Under the pieces are notes generated by a model, which had not been told where the DNA came from, did no database searches, and saw nothing but the letters and a program-made list of their open reading frames with translations. From an uncultured Desulfotomaculum sp. (GTDB lineage Bacteria > Bacillota > Desulfotomaculia > Desulfotomaculales > Desulfotomaculaceae): DNA of 36,010 bases. The position numbers and the translations under genes are program-made. The stretch covers positions 1 through 36,010 of the forward strand of contig CAMKDG010000025.1 in assembly GCA_946411205.1 (NCBI GenBank), read 5' to 3'. Below, piece by piece: positions 9,394 through 18,268 of the stretch (within the stretch, counting starts at the first letter, position 1; each line of letters begins with the position of its first letter).

Positions 9394-10836
9394 ATGGGCA
9401 ATGTGAAAGAACTGTTCCAACAAAAGCTAACAGCCCTTACCATTGGCACTTCCATTTTTCAGGAGGATTTGGAGCAACAGGGTGTAGAGGTTATTCAACT
9501 GGATTGGCAACCCGCTGCTGGCGGAAATATGGCGTTACTTAAGGCGCTGGATAAGCTAGCAATGAATGAAAGGGTTCAGGAAGCCAATGCTCGGGCAGTT
9601 GAAATCATGCTGAGCGCCAACCCAATTTTGGTGGATATAGATGCTGCCAGCAAGGTTATTCCCGGCATGACCCGGTACACGATTTTACACTCCGGGCCGC
9701 CGATCACCTGGGAGCGAATGTGTGGTCCGATGCAAGGCGCTGTCATTGGTGCGTTACTCTATGAGGGCTTGGCGGGCAACGAAGAGGAGGCCGTAGCACT
9801 GGCCGGCTCAGGCAAGATTACCTTTGCCCCTTGCCATGAGTACGGTGCGGTAGGTCCCATGGCCGGGATTATTTCAGCCTCCATGCCGGTTCATGTGGTG
9901 CAGAACCAAACCCATGGCAATTTCAGCTATTGTACAGTTAACGAAGGTTTAGGCAAGGTGCTACGGTATGGTGCCTTTAACGAAGAAGTACTTACCCGAT
10001 TAAAATGGATTGCCGAAGAGTTGGCTCCAGCGATGAAAGCGGCCCTTGCCCTGTCCGGCGGCATCGATTTGCGCAGCCTGATTGCCCAGGCCCTTCATAT
10101 GGGGGATGAATGCCACAACCGCAACAAGGCAGGCAGTAGTCTCTTTGTCCGCCTGATCGCGCCCTACTTCCTGAAAGCTGACATTCCCCGAGATGTAGCA
10201 GTCCGAGTGTTGGAATTTATCCAGAGTAACGATCATTACTTTCTCAACCTGTCCATGCCAGCCTGCAAAGCGGCCATGGATGCCGCCCATGGTATTCCCT
10301 ACTCCAGCATTGTAACAACCATGGCCCGCAACGGCGTGGATTTTGGTATCCGAGTTAGCGGTTGTCCTAGTGATCGGTGGTTCACCGGCCCTGCCCAAAT
10401 GATTGAAGGTCTTTTATTCCCAGGTTTTACGGCCAGTGATGCCAATCCGGATATCGGTGACAGCGCCATTACGGAAACCATGGGAATTGGCGGGTTTGCC
10501 ATGGGCGGCGCTCCTGCCATCGTTCAGTTTGTCGGTGGTACCGTAGAGGAAGCTATCGCGTACAGTCTGCAAATGTATGAAATAACCACTGGCGAAAACC
10601 CCAATTATTCCATCCCAAACCTAGATTTTCGTGGTGCACCGACCGGTATTGATATTTGTAAGGTGGTACAAAGTGGTCGACTACCCATCATCAATACCGG
10701 AATGGCCCATAAGAAAGCAGGGATCGGACAGGTGGGCGCGGGTTTGGTCAGCCCGCCTCGTGAATGCTTCAACAGTGCGCTGCTGGCGTTATACGAATGT
10801 ATTGAGGCGGAAGAGGTGAGCGGCAGCAATGGATAA
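9394..10836 (+). CDS. DUF1116 protein (YlbE/AllG-like)
   Basis: 'HSGPPITWERMCGPMQGAVIGALLYEGLA', 'RVSGCPSDRWFTGPAQMIEGLLFPGF', 'AHKKAGIGQVGAGLVSPPRECF' typical of DUF1116. Confidence 0.9.
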   Translation: MGNVKELFQQKLTALTIGTSIFQEDLEQQGVEVIQLDWQPAAGGNMALLKALDKLAMNERVQEANARAVEIMLSANPILVDIDAASKVIPGMTRYTILHSGPPITWERMCGPMQGAVIGALLYEGLAGNEEEAVALAGSGKITFAPCHEYGAVGPMAGIISASMPVHVVQNQTHGNFSYCTVNEGLGKVLRYGAFNEEVLTRLKWIAEELAPAMKAALALSGGIDLRSLIAQALHMGDECHNRNKAGSSLFVRLIAPYFLKADIPRDVAVRVLEFIQSNDHYFLNLSMPACKAAMDAAHGIPYSSIVTTMARNGVDFGIRVSGCPSDRWFTGPAQMIEGLLFPGFTASDANPDIGDSAITETMGIGGFAMGGAPAIVQFVGGTVEEAIAYSLQMYEITTGENPNYSIPNLDFRGAPTGIDICKVVQSGRLPIINTGMAHKKAGIGQVGAGLVSPPRECFNSALLALYECIEAEEVSGSNG

Positions 10837-11770
10837 GACAATTGTTCTGGCCTTTGGTGGTAATGCCATTGTAAAGTCCTGGGAAAAAGGGTCTCGCGAT
10901 GAGCAATGGAACAATATTAAAAAAACTTGCCAAACCGTAGCGGAATTACTAAAACAGGGGCATCGTATTGTCATTACCCATGGGAATGGGCCGCAAGCAG
11001 GCAATATTCTGATAAAAAATGAGATGGCTAAAGACATTTTGCCAGCCATGCCGCTGGACGTAATTGTTTCCAACACCCAGGGCGCCATTGGTTACGCCAT
11101 TGCCCAGACAATGGGTAACTACTTTGCCAGCATCGGGCTGGATATTCCTGTTGTCGCAATTGTTACCCAGGTGGTTGTTCATCCTGACGACCCAGCCTTT
11201 GAGATGCCGACTAAATTCATTGGACCCTTCTTTTCGCGTGAAGAAGCCCAGGCAATTATGCAGCAAAAGGGCCATATCATGCGGGAGGACAGCGGCAGAG
11301 GTTGGCGACGGGTAGTTCCGTCGCCGGAACCGATAGAAATTATCGAGAAGCAGACGATCAAAAAACTGTTGGATGAAGGTGTATTGGTTGTAGCTGTGGG
11401 TGGCGGCGGTATCCCTGTGGTGCGCAGCGAAGCGGGCTTAGCCGGTGTGGAAGCGGTCATTGACAAAGATATGGCCGGACAATGCCTGGCAGATGATATC
11501 GGTGCAGACATGCTGATAGTACTCACCGAAGTTGACAGAGTTTGTATCAACTTTGGTAAGCCAGATCAAAAGGAACTGCCCCACATGACGGTTGCTGAGG
11601 CCAAGAGGTACCAAGAAGCAGGGCAGTTTCCGCCAGGGAGTATGGGGCCAAAGGTCGAGGCTGCTATTCGCTTTGCCCTTTCTGGGGCTGGGCGTCAGAG
11701 CGCTATCGTTTCCTTGGAAAATGCACATAAAGTATTCACCGGTGAACGGGGTACGATCATAACACAGTGA
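10829..11770 (+). CDS. arcC: Carbamate kinase
   Basis: 'VLAFGGNAIVKSWEKGSRDEQWNNI', 'THGNGPQAGNILIKNE', 'VAVGGGGIPVV', 'VIDKDMAGQCLADDIGADMLIVLTEVD'; overlaps the preceding CDS by 8 nt. Confidence 0.95.
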   Translation: MDKTIVLAFGGNAIVKSWEKGSRDEQWNNIKKTCQTVAELLKQGHRIVITHGNGPQAGNILIKNEMAKDILPAMPLDVIVSNTQGAIGYAIAQTMGNYFASIGLDIPVVAIVTQVVVHPDDPAFEMPTKFIGPFFSREEAQAIMQQKGHIMREDSGRGWRRVVPSPEPIEIIEKQTIKKLLDEGVLVVAVGGGGIPVVRSEAGLAGVEAVIDKDMAGQCLADDIGADMLIVLTEVDRVCINFGKPDQKELPHMTVAEAKRYQEAGQFPPGSMGPKVEAAIRFALSGAGRQSAIVSLENAHKVFTGERGTIITQ

Positions 11771-11800
11771 GTTGTCTGGTGAGACAAATACTTAATAAGT

Positions 11801-11842
11801 AGAACCTTGCATGTAGATCAATCCAACATGTAAGGTTCTTTG
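11801..11842 (+). terminator. Terminator after carbamate kinase
   Basis: AGAACCTTGCATGT...ACATGTAAGGTTCTTTG inverted repeat. Confidence 0.8.
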
Positions 11843-12025
11843 TTTGTTTTATTTTAGAAATAGAATTGGTATAATGTAGAATAAAGTACTCTAACTCCGG
11901 TCATTTTCCCCGACGTATCAATAAACCTAGCAGACATATTTTCAAATACAGAGGATTGACAGACCAACAGAAAACAGTGGAAATCATTAGGCGAGGGCTA
12001 AAGATTTTTCGATAAAAAGAAAAAC

Positions 12026-12077
12026 AATAGTAAAAAGTATGCCCTTTGTGGTAAAGGAAAGCATACTTTTTACTATT
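12026..12077. other. Perfect 17-bp-arm hairpin (plus inner 5-bp stem) upstream of degV-like gene
   Basis: AATAGTAAAAAGTATGC-CCTTT-GTGGT-AAAGG-AAA-GCATACTTTTTACTATT. Confidence 0.85.
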
Positions 12078-12117
12078 TAATGTATGCAAATTGTATCAGT
12101 ATGGGAGGTATCCATCA

Positions 12118-12978
12118 TTGGCTATTAAAATTGTCACAGACAGCACTTCCTACATGCCGCACCATTTACGAGAGGAATATGAACTATCCGTTGTCTCCCT
12201 GGGAGTTACCATCGATTCAGAAACCCTGCGGGAAGAAGAGATAGAAAATAGCAGCTTTTATGATCAGATGGCGAAGGCGAAGTCCATTCCTACCTCTTCC
12301 CAACCAGCCCCCCAGGAATTTTACAACGTTTTTGAACACCATATCAAGAATAACCATGCCGTTGTGGGTATTTTTCTCTCCTCGGCTATGAGTGGTACCT
12401 ATTCCACCGCTTGTATGGTTAAAAATATGCTGCTGGAAAAATATCCTTCTGCCAGGATAGAAATCGTGGATTCCCGATCAAATTGTTTAGAGCTTGGTTT
12501 TGCCGTGCTGGCAGCGGCCAGGGCCGCTAAGGCAGATAAATCGATGGAGGAAGTGCTGGCCCAAGCCCAATTTGTCATGAACCGCAGCCGGTTCCTATTT
12601 GTACCGGACACCCTGCAATATTTACAAAAGGGTGGCCGTATTGGAGGAGCAGCGGCACTTTTAGGTTCTCTGCTGCAAATACGCCCGATATTGACTGTGA
12701 TTGACGGGAAGACGGCCTTGCTCAGTAAAGTCAGGAAGAAAGAACGGGCTATTCAGGAAATTAGCAAAATGTTTCTATCAGACATAGAACAAAGAGGGCT
12801 GGGAGAGGCCGCTATTCATCACATTAATTTCCCCAGGGAAGCTCAAAATCTCGCTCAGCAGTTGGCAGAAAAGACTGGCACAGTTTTGCCAATATATCCT
12901 ATCGGTCCTGTTATTGGTTTGCACGTAGGTCCAGGGACATTGGGAATTGTTTATTATACCCGTGAGAAAAGGGACTAG
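12118..12978 (+). CDS. DegV family (fatty-acid-binding) protein
   Basis: 'KIVTDSTSYMPHHLREEYELSVVSLGVTID', 'SSAMSGTYSTA', 'LQYLQKGGRIGGAAALLGSLLQIRPIL'. TTG start at 12118 downstream of GGGAGGT is likelier than TTG 12091. Confidence 0.92.
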   Translation: MAIKIVTDSTSYMPHHLREEYELSVVSLGVTIDSETLREEEIENSSFYDQMAKAKSIPTSSQPAPQEFYNVFEHHIKNNHAVVGIFLSSAMSGTYSTACMVKNMLLEKYPSARIEIVDSRSNCLELGFAVLAAARAAKADKSMEEVLAQAQFVMNRSRFLFVPDTLQYLQKGGRIGGAAALLGSLLQIRPILTVIDGKTALLSKVRKKERAIQEISKMFLSDIEQRGLGEAAIHHINFPREAQNLAQQLAEKTGTVLPIYPIGPVIGLHVGPGTLGIVYYTREKRD

Positions 12979-13012
12979 CCCAAAATAACGGCCTAGTCCC
13001 TCTTACTTATAC

Positions 13013-13708
13013 TTACTTCACTTTTCCCTCTACAGAAATAACCACTTCTCGCACGGGAACCTCTTTACCAGCCATTTCCAGAGCTTTTTTCAGAAGTATG
13101 GCAATACCACCACAGCAGGGTACTTCCATACGGGCTACCACAATGGTTTTGAGGTCGTTATGGGAAATAATTTGCGCTAATTTTTCCACATACCCTTGGG
13201 TATTATCCAGCTTCGGACAAGCAATGGCAATAGCCCGGTTTTTCACCAGCTTTTCCTGAAAATCTCCATAGGCGGCCATTACACAATCAGCACAGAGGAG
13301 TAAATTTGCATCCTTAAAGTAAGGTGCCGTGGGATTTACCAGATGAAGCTGGATGGGCCACTGACGCAGCCGGGATGCTTGACTACCGTTGGCGACAGGA
13401 GTTTCCTCAACTCGCTCAATGACTCGGGTATGGGAAGAAGGGCAACCACAGGCTGAGGTAGTTTCTGCCGGAGCTTTTAGTTTAATGTTAGCTCTTGTTG
13501 TGTCAAAGGACTCAGTTTCTTTTTCCACCAATTGAATGGCATCCATGGGACATTGGGGTAAGCACATGCCTAAGCCGTCGCAGTAGGATTCAGAAACCAG
13601 TGTTGCCTTGCCCTCTATTAATTGTAGTGCTCCCTGCATACAGGCACTGGTGCAAAGACCGCAACCAATACACTTATCATGATCTATTTGAATAACTTTA
13701 CGTTTCAT
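13013..13708 (-). CDS. 4Fe-4S ferredoxin-type iron-sulfur protein
   Basis: 'DKCIGCGLCTSACMQGAL' (CxxCxxCxxxC), second motif 'CDGLGMCLPQCPMDAI', Cys-rich C-terminal half. Confidence 0.88.
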   Translation of the reverse strand: MKRKVIQIDHDKCIGCGLCTSACMQGALQLIEGKATLVSESYCDGLGMCLPQCPMDAIQLVEKETESFDTTRANIKLKAPAETTSACGCPSSHTRVIERVEETPVANGSQASRLRQWPIQLHLVNPTAPYFKDANLLLCADCVMAAYGDFQEKLVKNRAIAIACPKLDNTQGYVEKLAQIISHNDLKTIVVARMEVPCCGGIAILLKKALEMAGKEVPVREVVISVEGKVK

Positions 13709-13923
13709 TTAATAGCCTCCTTAAGAATACTTCTTTTATTTGATTCTTATTATAGAAAAAAAATTAGTAGAAAAGTGTTAGCTAGATCACTTTTGCAGTG
13801 TAAATTTTGTCTCACGGAGACATTTTTTTGATTGTTGTGCTTGGAGAATCGTTTCAGGTTATAATAATATCTCAGATAATTAAATTTTAATTCTATAAAT
13901 GAAAAATAAAAAAGGAGTTTGTT

Positions 13924-14949
13924 ATGAGACTGGGATTTTCGATAATTCTTCTTCTCTATACTTTATTAAATTGGTTAGTGGGCAGGCAAATTTTGGATCT
14001 ATTAAAGGTAAATAAAATTGCTTTTTGGGTAGTCTTTATTATCTTGGCCTACTCGCCCCTATTGACGAGGTTAGGCTGGGTGAAATTTTTAAACGTATTT
14101 GGTAACTATTGGATGGTATTTTTTTATTACGCGGTGTTGGTGGCTTTTATAGGTTTATTTATTAAGAACACTCCGTTTATTGTTGGCTGCTATGTGCTTA
14201 TCTTCATCGCCATTATTTATGGGGTTGTCCATGCAAAAGAGATTAAACTACAGCCCTACGAAATTGTTATTCCTAAAAAAGCCAGCGATTTGCATGTGGT
14301 TATGCTAGCTGATATTCACATTGATAGTGCTAAAGGTAGTAACTACGTAGATAAAATGGTGCAGGACATTAATGCCCTCCAGCCAGATCTGGTGCTTTTG
14401 GCCGGGGATATTTTTGATGATCGGGATATTACAATTCTCAAAAAACAAAAAGAAACCTTACAGGCAATTCGAGCAAAATATGGGGTTTATGGCGTGCTGG
14501 GCAACCATGAATACTACAGTGGCAATCTGGATGAGATGATTAAGACCTTTCAGGAAGCCAATATCAAGATTCTTAAAGATGAGGTTGCTGAGGTAGCAGG
14601 GGTTTATTTAGTAGGTAGAGAGGACGCACACAAAACCAGAAAGAGCCTGAAGGAGTTACTGCACACAGTAGATCTAGAGAAGCCTATTATTCTCTTGGAC
14701 CACCAACCCGTTGCCCTAGAAGAGGCCAGAGAAAACGGGGTTGATTTACAGCTTTCAGGGCATACCCACAGGGGGCAGTTTTTCCCCAATCAGCTTATCA
14801 CCAAAAGAATTTATGAGATAGACTATGGTTATTTGGCGAAAGGTAATTTACAAGTGATTGTTTCTTCGGGTTACGGGACTTGGGGACCCCCGGTCCGCAT
14901 CGGTACCCAATCGGAAATTGTTGATATCAAGATGAAGTTTGCCCAATAG
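13924..14949 (+). CDS. Membrane-anchored metallophosphoesterase (YkuE/YaeI-like)
   Basis: N-terminal TM helices; 'MLADIHIDSAKG', 'LAGDIFDD', 'GVLGNHEYY', 'LQLSGHTHRGQFFP' calcineurin-like motifs. Confidence 0.92.
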   Translation: MRLGFSIILLLYTLLNWLVGRQILDLLKVNKIAFWVVFIILAYSPLLTRLGWVKFLNVFGNYWMVFFYYAVLVAFIGLFIKNTPFIVGCYVLIFIAIIYGVVHAKEIKLQPYEIVIPKKASDLHVVMLADIHIDSAKGSNYVDKMVQDINALQPDLVLLAGDIFDDRDITILKKQKETLQAIRAKYGVYGVLGNHEYYSGNLDEMIKTFQEANIKILKDEVAEVAGVYLVGREDAHKTRKSLKELLHTVDLEKPIILLDHQPVALEEARENGVDLQLSGHTHRGQFFPNQLITKRIYEIDYGYLAKGNLQVIVSSGYGTWGPPVRIGTQSEIVDIKMKFAQ

Positions 14950-15076
14950 CTGTGCTGATAAATAATAGGCTGGCGGTTGCTTACGCCGTTGGCTTTTTCT
15001 TTTCTACCGACATAGGACAAACAGGCTTGACATATGTTTTTACTAGGAAGCCATGCAATGGGGAGGTAGAAGGGAA

Positions 15077-15169
15077 ATGGACCTAACCGTTTTTGAAATT
15101 TATATCTATCACATGGCCTTGCTATTCTATATATTGGCTGTTTGCCAATGGAATTGTCCAGATCGTTAA
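15077..15169 (+). CDS. Candidate 30-aa small hydrophobic protein (MDLTVFEIYIYHMALLFYILAVCQWNCPDR)
   Basis: ATG preceded by GGAGGTAGAAGGGAA and followed at about 15183-15209 by a terminator-like hairpin. Below the ORF-track length cutoff; no homology assessed. Confidence 0.4.
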   Translation: MDLTVFEIYIYHMALLFYILAVCQWNCPDR

Positions 15170-15182
15170 AGGTACTAACCGT

Positions 15183-15210
15183 AAGGGGCTTCGGAGGAGG
15201 CTCCTTTTTA
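15183..15210 (+). terminator. Terminator-like hairpin
   Basis: AAGGGGCTTCGGAGGAGGCTCCTTTTTA. Confidence 0.65.
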
Positions 15211-15356
15211 TTTAACAAAATCATTCTTTATACTTCTAAATATATTGTTAAGGATCAAGAATTTTTGCTTTTAGAAGGGATAAACTACATCAAGTTGCAA
15301 ATTACCCGATCATGGGCTATTAAACAATGAATTACTAGAAGAAAGAAGGGTAGCTA

Positions 15357-17498
15357 TTGTCATTACATTCAAGAGCAACAAAATACCTGTTAACTTTTTT
15401 CACACTCTTGTTTCTTTCCGTTGTAACCCTGGCGGATGAAGCTATGGCGGTGCCATTCAAGGAAACCGATAACCCGTTACTAACAAAATACCAAACCCCC
15501 CACCAGACTCCGCCCTTTACTAAAATTAAAACTGAACATTTTATTCCTGCCATCCAGCAGGCCATTGCCGAAGGAAATCTTGAAATAAAAAGTATTGTAA
15601 GTAACCCGGCTCCGGCCACCTTTGCTAACACCATCGAGGAACTGGAACGGAGTGGGCGTTTTCTGTCCCGGATTACCGGTATCTTGTTTTGGTTAAACAA
15701 TACCGAAAGCACGCCGGCTTTGCAGGCAGTAATAAAAGAAGCAACTCCCCTGCTGACGAAGTATGCCAATGATATTGCTTTAAATGAACCGCTTTTTGCC
15801 AGGGTTAAAGATGTTTATCAAAAATGCAATCGCAGTAAGCTTACTATTGAGCAGAGAACCTTGCTGGATCATACCTATCAACAATTTGCTCGCAGCGGTG
15901 TTAACTTACAGCCGCAGCAGAAGAAACGATATCGGGAGATAACCAATAGGCTATCCGAACTGTCATTATCCTTTGAGCAAAATGTTCTGGCAGAGACGAA
16001 TGCTTATCAATTGCATATTACCGATAGAAAAGAACTCCAAGGGTTGCCGGATACAGCCATTGCAGCAGCGGCAGAGGCAGCCAAGGCCAAAAAGCTTACC
16101 GGTTGGGTATTTACCTTACAGGAACCCAGCTTTATTGCCTTTATTAAATATGCAGACAACCGTGAACTGCGGGCTCAGTTATATAAAGCCTATAACTCCA
16201 AAGGCTTTCGGGGAAATCAAAGGGATAATGGAAAAATTATTAAAGAAATAGCGAATCTCCGACTGGAACTGGCCAAACTCTTGGGGTACCCTACTTTCGC
16301 ACAGTATGTTTTGGAAGAAAGAATGGCGGAAAAACCAACGGTGGTTAATGATTTTCAAGAAAAACTATATACTGCCCTGTTGCCTGCCGCCCAGGAAGAT
16401 GTAGTGGAGCTACAAAGGTTCGCCAAGCAGGCTGGGCTGAAGGATGAACTACAACCCTATGATTGGGCCTACTATGCAGAAAAGCTTAAAAAGGAAAAAT
16501 ATGCTGTCAGTGAAGAGACTTTGCGTCCCTATTTTAAGCTGGAGCATGTTCAACAGGGGATTTTTAAGCTGGCGGGCAAACTCTATGGTTTAACATTTGT
16601 CAAGAATACGCAAATTCCGGTCTATCAGACGGATGTAACAGCTTACGAAGTTTTTGATGCTAATCAGAGGTTCCTAGGGATTTTATACTTAGATCTTTTT
16701 CCGCGTGTTGGTAAAGCCGGAGGCGCTTGGAGTGGAGCATTAGTAACTCAGGAGAAAATGAAGGGTTTGGATGTACAGCCTCAGGTGGGTGTAGCTTGCA
16801 ACTTCAGCAGACCTACGGCTGCTTCACCGGCCTTGCTGACTTTGACGGAAGTAACCACGTTCTTACATGAATTTGGCCATGCCCTCCATAATTTACTCTC
16901 CGATGTTACCTATGCCCAGTTGGCCGGGACCAATGTAGAGTGGGACTTTGTAGAGCTTCCTTCTCAATTTATGGAGAATTATGCCTATGAACGGGAATTC
17001 CTAGACCTATTTGCGGTTCATTACCAAAGTGGTAAAAAGATTCCTCAGGAGTTACTGGTAAAAATTAAGGAAATGAGATCATTTCACAGTGCTTTTGGCA
17101 AGCTAAGTCAGCTACGCAGTGGCATGGTGGATATGGCTTGGCATAACATAACTTCTCCGGTTAGTGAGCCGGTAGATGTCTTTGAGAATAAAGCAAATCG
17201 TCACCCGCCGCTACTAAAGCCTGTGGAAGGAACTCTTTTGAGTACCCGTTTTACACACATTTTCTCGGGTGGCTATGCAGCGGGCTATTATAGCTATTTA
17301 TGGGCGGAAGTTTTGGAAGCGGATGCTTTTAAAGCCTTTCAGGAAAAGGGAGTGTGTAACAAAGAGACTGCCCAGGCCTTTCGAGAGTGCATTCTCTCTA
17401 AGGGTGGAACAGAAAGACCTACGGTGTTATATAAAAAATTCCGTGGTAAGGAAGCTACTCTGGATGCACTGTTGGAAAAATATCATCGTAAGAGTTAA
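15357..17498 (+). CDS. M3-family zinc metallopeptidase (oligopeptidase A/Dcp-like) with N-terminal signal peptide
   Basis: 'TTFLHEFGHALHNLLSDVTYAQLAGTNVEWDFVELPSQFMENY' (HExxH); hydrophobic N-terminus 'YLLTFFTLLFLSVVTLADEAMA'. Confidence 0.93.
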   Translation: MSLHSRATKYLLTFFTLLFLSVVTLADEAMAVPFKETDNPLLTKYQTPHQTPPFTKIKTEHFIPAIQQAIAEGNLEIKSIVSNPAPATFANTIEELERSGRFLSRITGILFWLNNTESTPALQAVIKEATPLLTKYANDIALNEPLFARVKDVYQKCNRSKLTIEQRTLLDHTYQQFARSGVNLQPQQKKRYREITNRLSELSLSFEQNVLAETNAYQLHITDRKELQGLPDTAIAAAAEAAKAKKLTGWVFTLQEPSFIAFIKYADNRELRAQLYKAYNSKGFRGNQRDNGKIIKEIANLRLELAKLLGYPTFAQYVLEERMAEKPTVVNDFQEKLYTALLPAAQEDVVELQRFAKQAGLKDELQPYDWAYYAEKLKKEKYAVSEETLRPYFKLEHVQQGIFKLAGKLYGLTFVKNTQIPVYQTDVTAYEVFDANQRFLGILYLDLFPRVGKAGGAWSGALVTQEKMKGLDVQPQVGVACNFSRPTAASPALLTLTEVTTFLHEFGHALHNLLSDVTYAQLAGTNVEWDFVELPSQFMENYAYEREFLDLFAVHYQSGKKIPQELLVKIKEMRSFHSAFGKLSQLRSGMVDMAWHNITSPVSEPVDVFENKANRHPPLLKPVEGTLLSTRFTHIFSGGYAAGYYSYLWAEVLEADAFKAFQEKGVCNKETAQAFRECILSKGGTERPTVLYKKFRGKEATLDALLEKYHRKS

Positions 17499-17506
17499 CC
17501 AAGTAA

Positions 17507-17528
17507 GCCCAAGGGTTCTCCCTTGGGC
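17507..17528. terminator. Hairpin between convergent genes
   Basis: GCCCAAGGG-TTCT-CCCTTGGGC perfect stem; no long T-run. Confidence 0.6.
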
Positions 17529-17540
17529 GTTACTATTAGG

Positions 17541-17960
17541 TTACCAATGTAATGGCACGAGAATGCCATATCGAATAGCTAAACGCCATAAAATAACTTT
17601 TTTCATAAATAAAATACTGTCTTGAACCTGATAGCAGTCTTGCAACGCTTGATTTAAGCTGACCAAATTTAAGACCTCAGAGGAAATATCTTTTTCTTGA
17701 GGTGCCTTTAATTTATAGTAACATCCCGTTATTCCCGGCTGGTACGGTTTATAACTCTCAATTTGCAACCCCAATTGTTTTAGTTCTTGGAGGTAACGAT
17801 AAATATTACGCTCACTAACGCCGCAGGCTAGAGCCATTTGCTGAACCGTGACACCCTCTTGCCCGTGTTTTTTAAGCAAGCGTAAAATCAACCGCAGATT
17901 ATTGGTGCGATTTTTTTTACGGATCTTTTCCCTTGTATCAACCACTTCCATCAAACTCAA
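17541..17960 (-). CDS. HTH-domain transcriptional regulator (HTH_11-like)
   Basis: 'NLRLILRLLKKHGQEGVTVQQMALACGVSERNIYRYLQELKQLGL'. The N-terminus is uncertain: TTG/ATG starts between 17951 and 17981. Confidence 0.7.
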   Translation of the reverse strand: MSLMEVVDTREKIRKKNRTNNLRLILRLLKKHGQEGVTVQQMALACGVSERNIYRYLQELKQLGLQIESYKPYQPGITGCYYKLKAPQEKDISSEVLNLVSLNQALQDCYQVQDSILFMKKVILWRLAIRYGILVPLHW

Positions 17961-17999
17961 AGGATCTCCCCCCTTAAGCAATCAGAAATTTAAACTAAT

Positions 18000-18240
18000 T
18001 AAAAACCAGCGCCAAAGACAGAAGGCCTTAGTAAGCGCTGGTGAATTAAATGCCAAGATACCTTCGCATTTAGCCCTACGGTCGCAGATTTATGGATTGG
18101 TCAAATCCTGTAGACAACGTAACCAATGGTATTTTGAAGCGTAAAGGGGGGGTAGTCAGCACAAAATGCTGACTACCCCCCCTGATAGTCCAAAATCCGT
18201 TGAACAACGCTACACGTTTCAACCCGACTTTAAAAAATAT
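18000..18240 (-). ncRNA. Candidate structured RNA/leader (unknown family)
   Basis: Several nested inverted repeats: 18005-18042, 18048-18071, 18076-18113, 18131-18196 enclosing the 18146-18182 hairpin, and 18199-18223. On the minus strand the last stem is followed by TTTTTAATTAG upstream of the HTH gene. Confidence 0.4.
18146..18182. repeat. Perfect 16-bp hairpin GGGGGGGTAGTCAGCA-CAAAA-TGCTGACTACCCCCCC
   Basis: Direct inspection. Confidence 0.9.
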
Positions 18241-18268
18241 CCAGTTATCTAAAGCTTATTTTAACATA

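Noticed and set aside
10000-10398. 132-aa antisense ORF in the DUF1116 gene
   Set aside because: No recognizable family or RBS; fully inside a conserved CDS.
11901-12089. 62-aa minus-strand ORF before degV
   Set aside because: Composition is not protein-like (AT-driven F/Y/K/L), it spans the 12026-12077 hairpin, and it has no RBS.
14871-15330. ORFs 14871-15224 (-) and 15142-15330 (+)
   Set aside because: They cross the gene end, terminator-like hairpin and intergenic DNA; no domain signature. The 15077-15169 small ORF is better supported.
17848-18144. 98-aa plus-strand ORF over the HTH gene 5' end and the structured region
   Set aside because: Overlaps the HTH CDS antisense and then runs through stem-loop-rich DNA; no RBS or family match.
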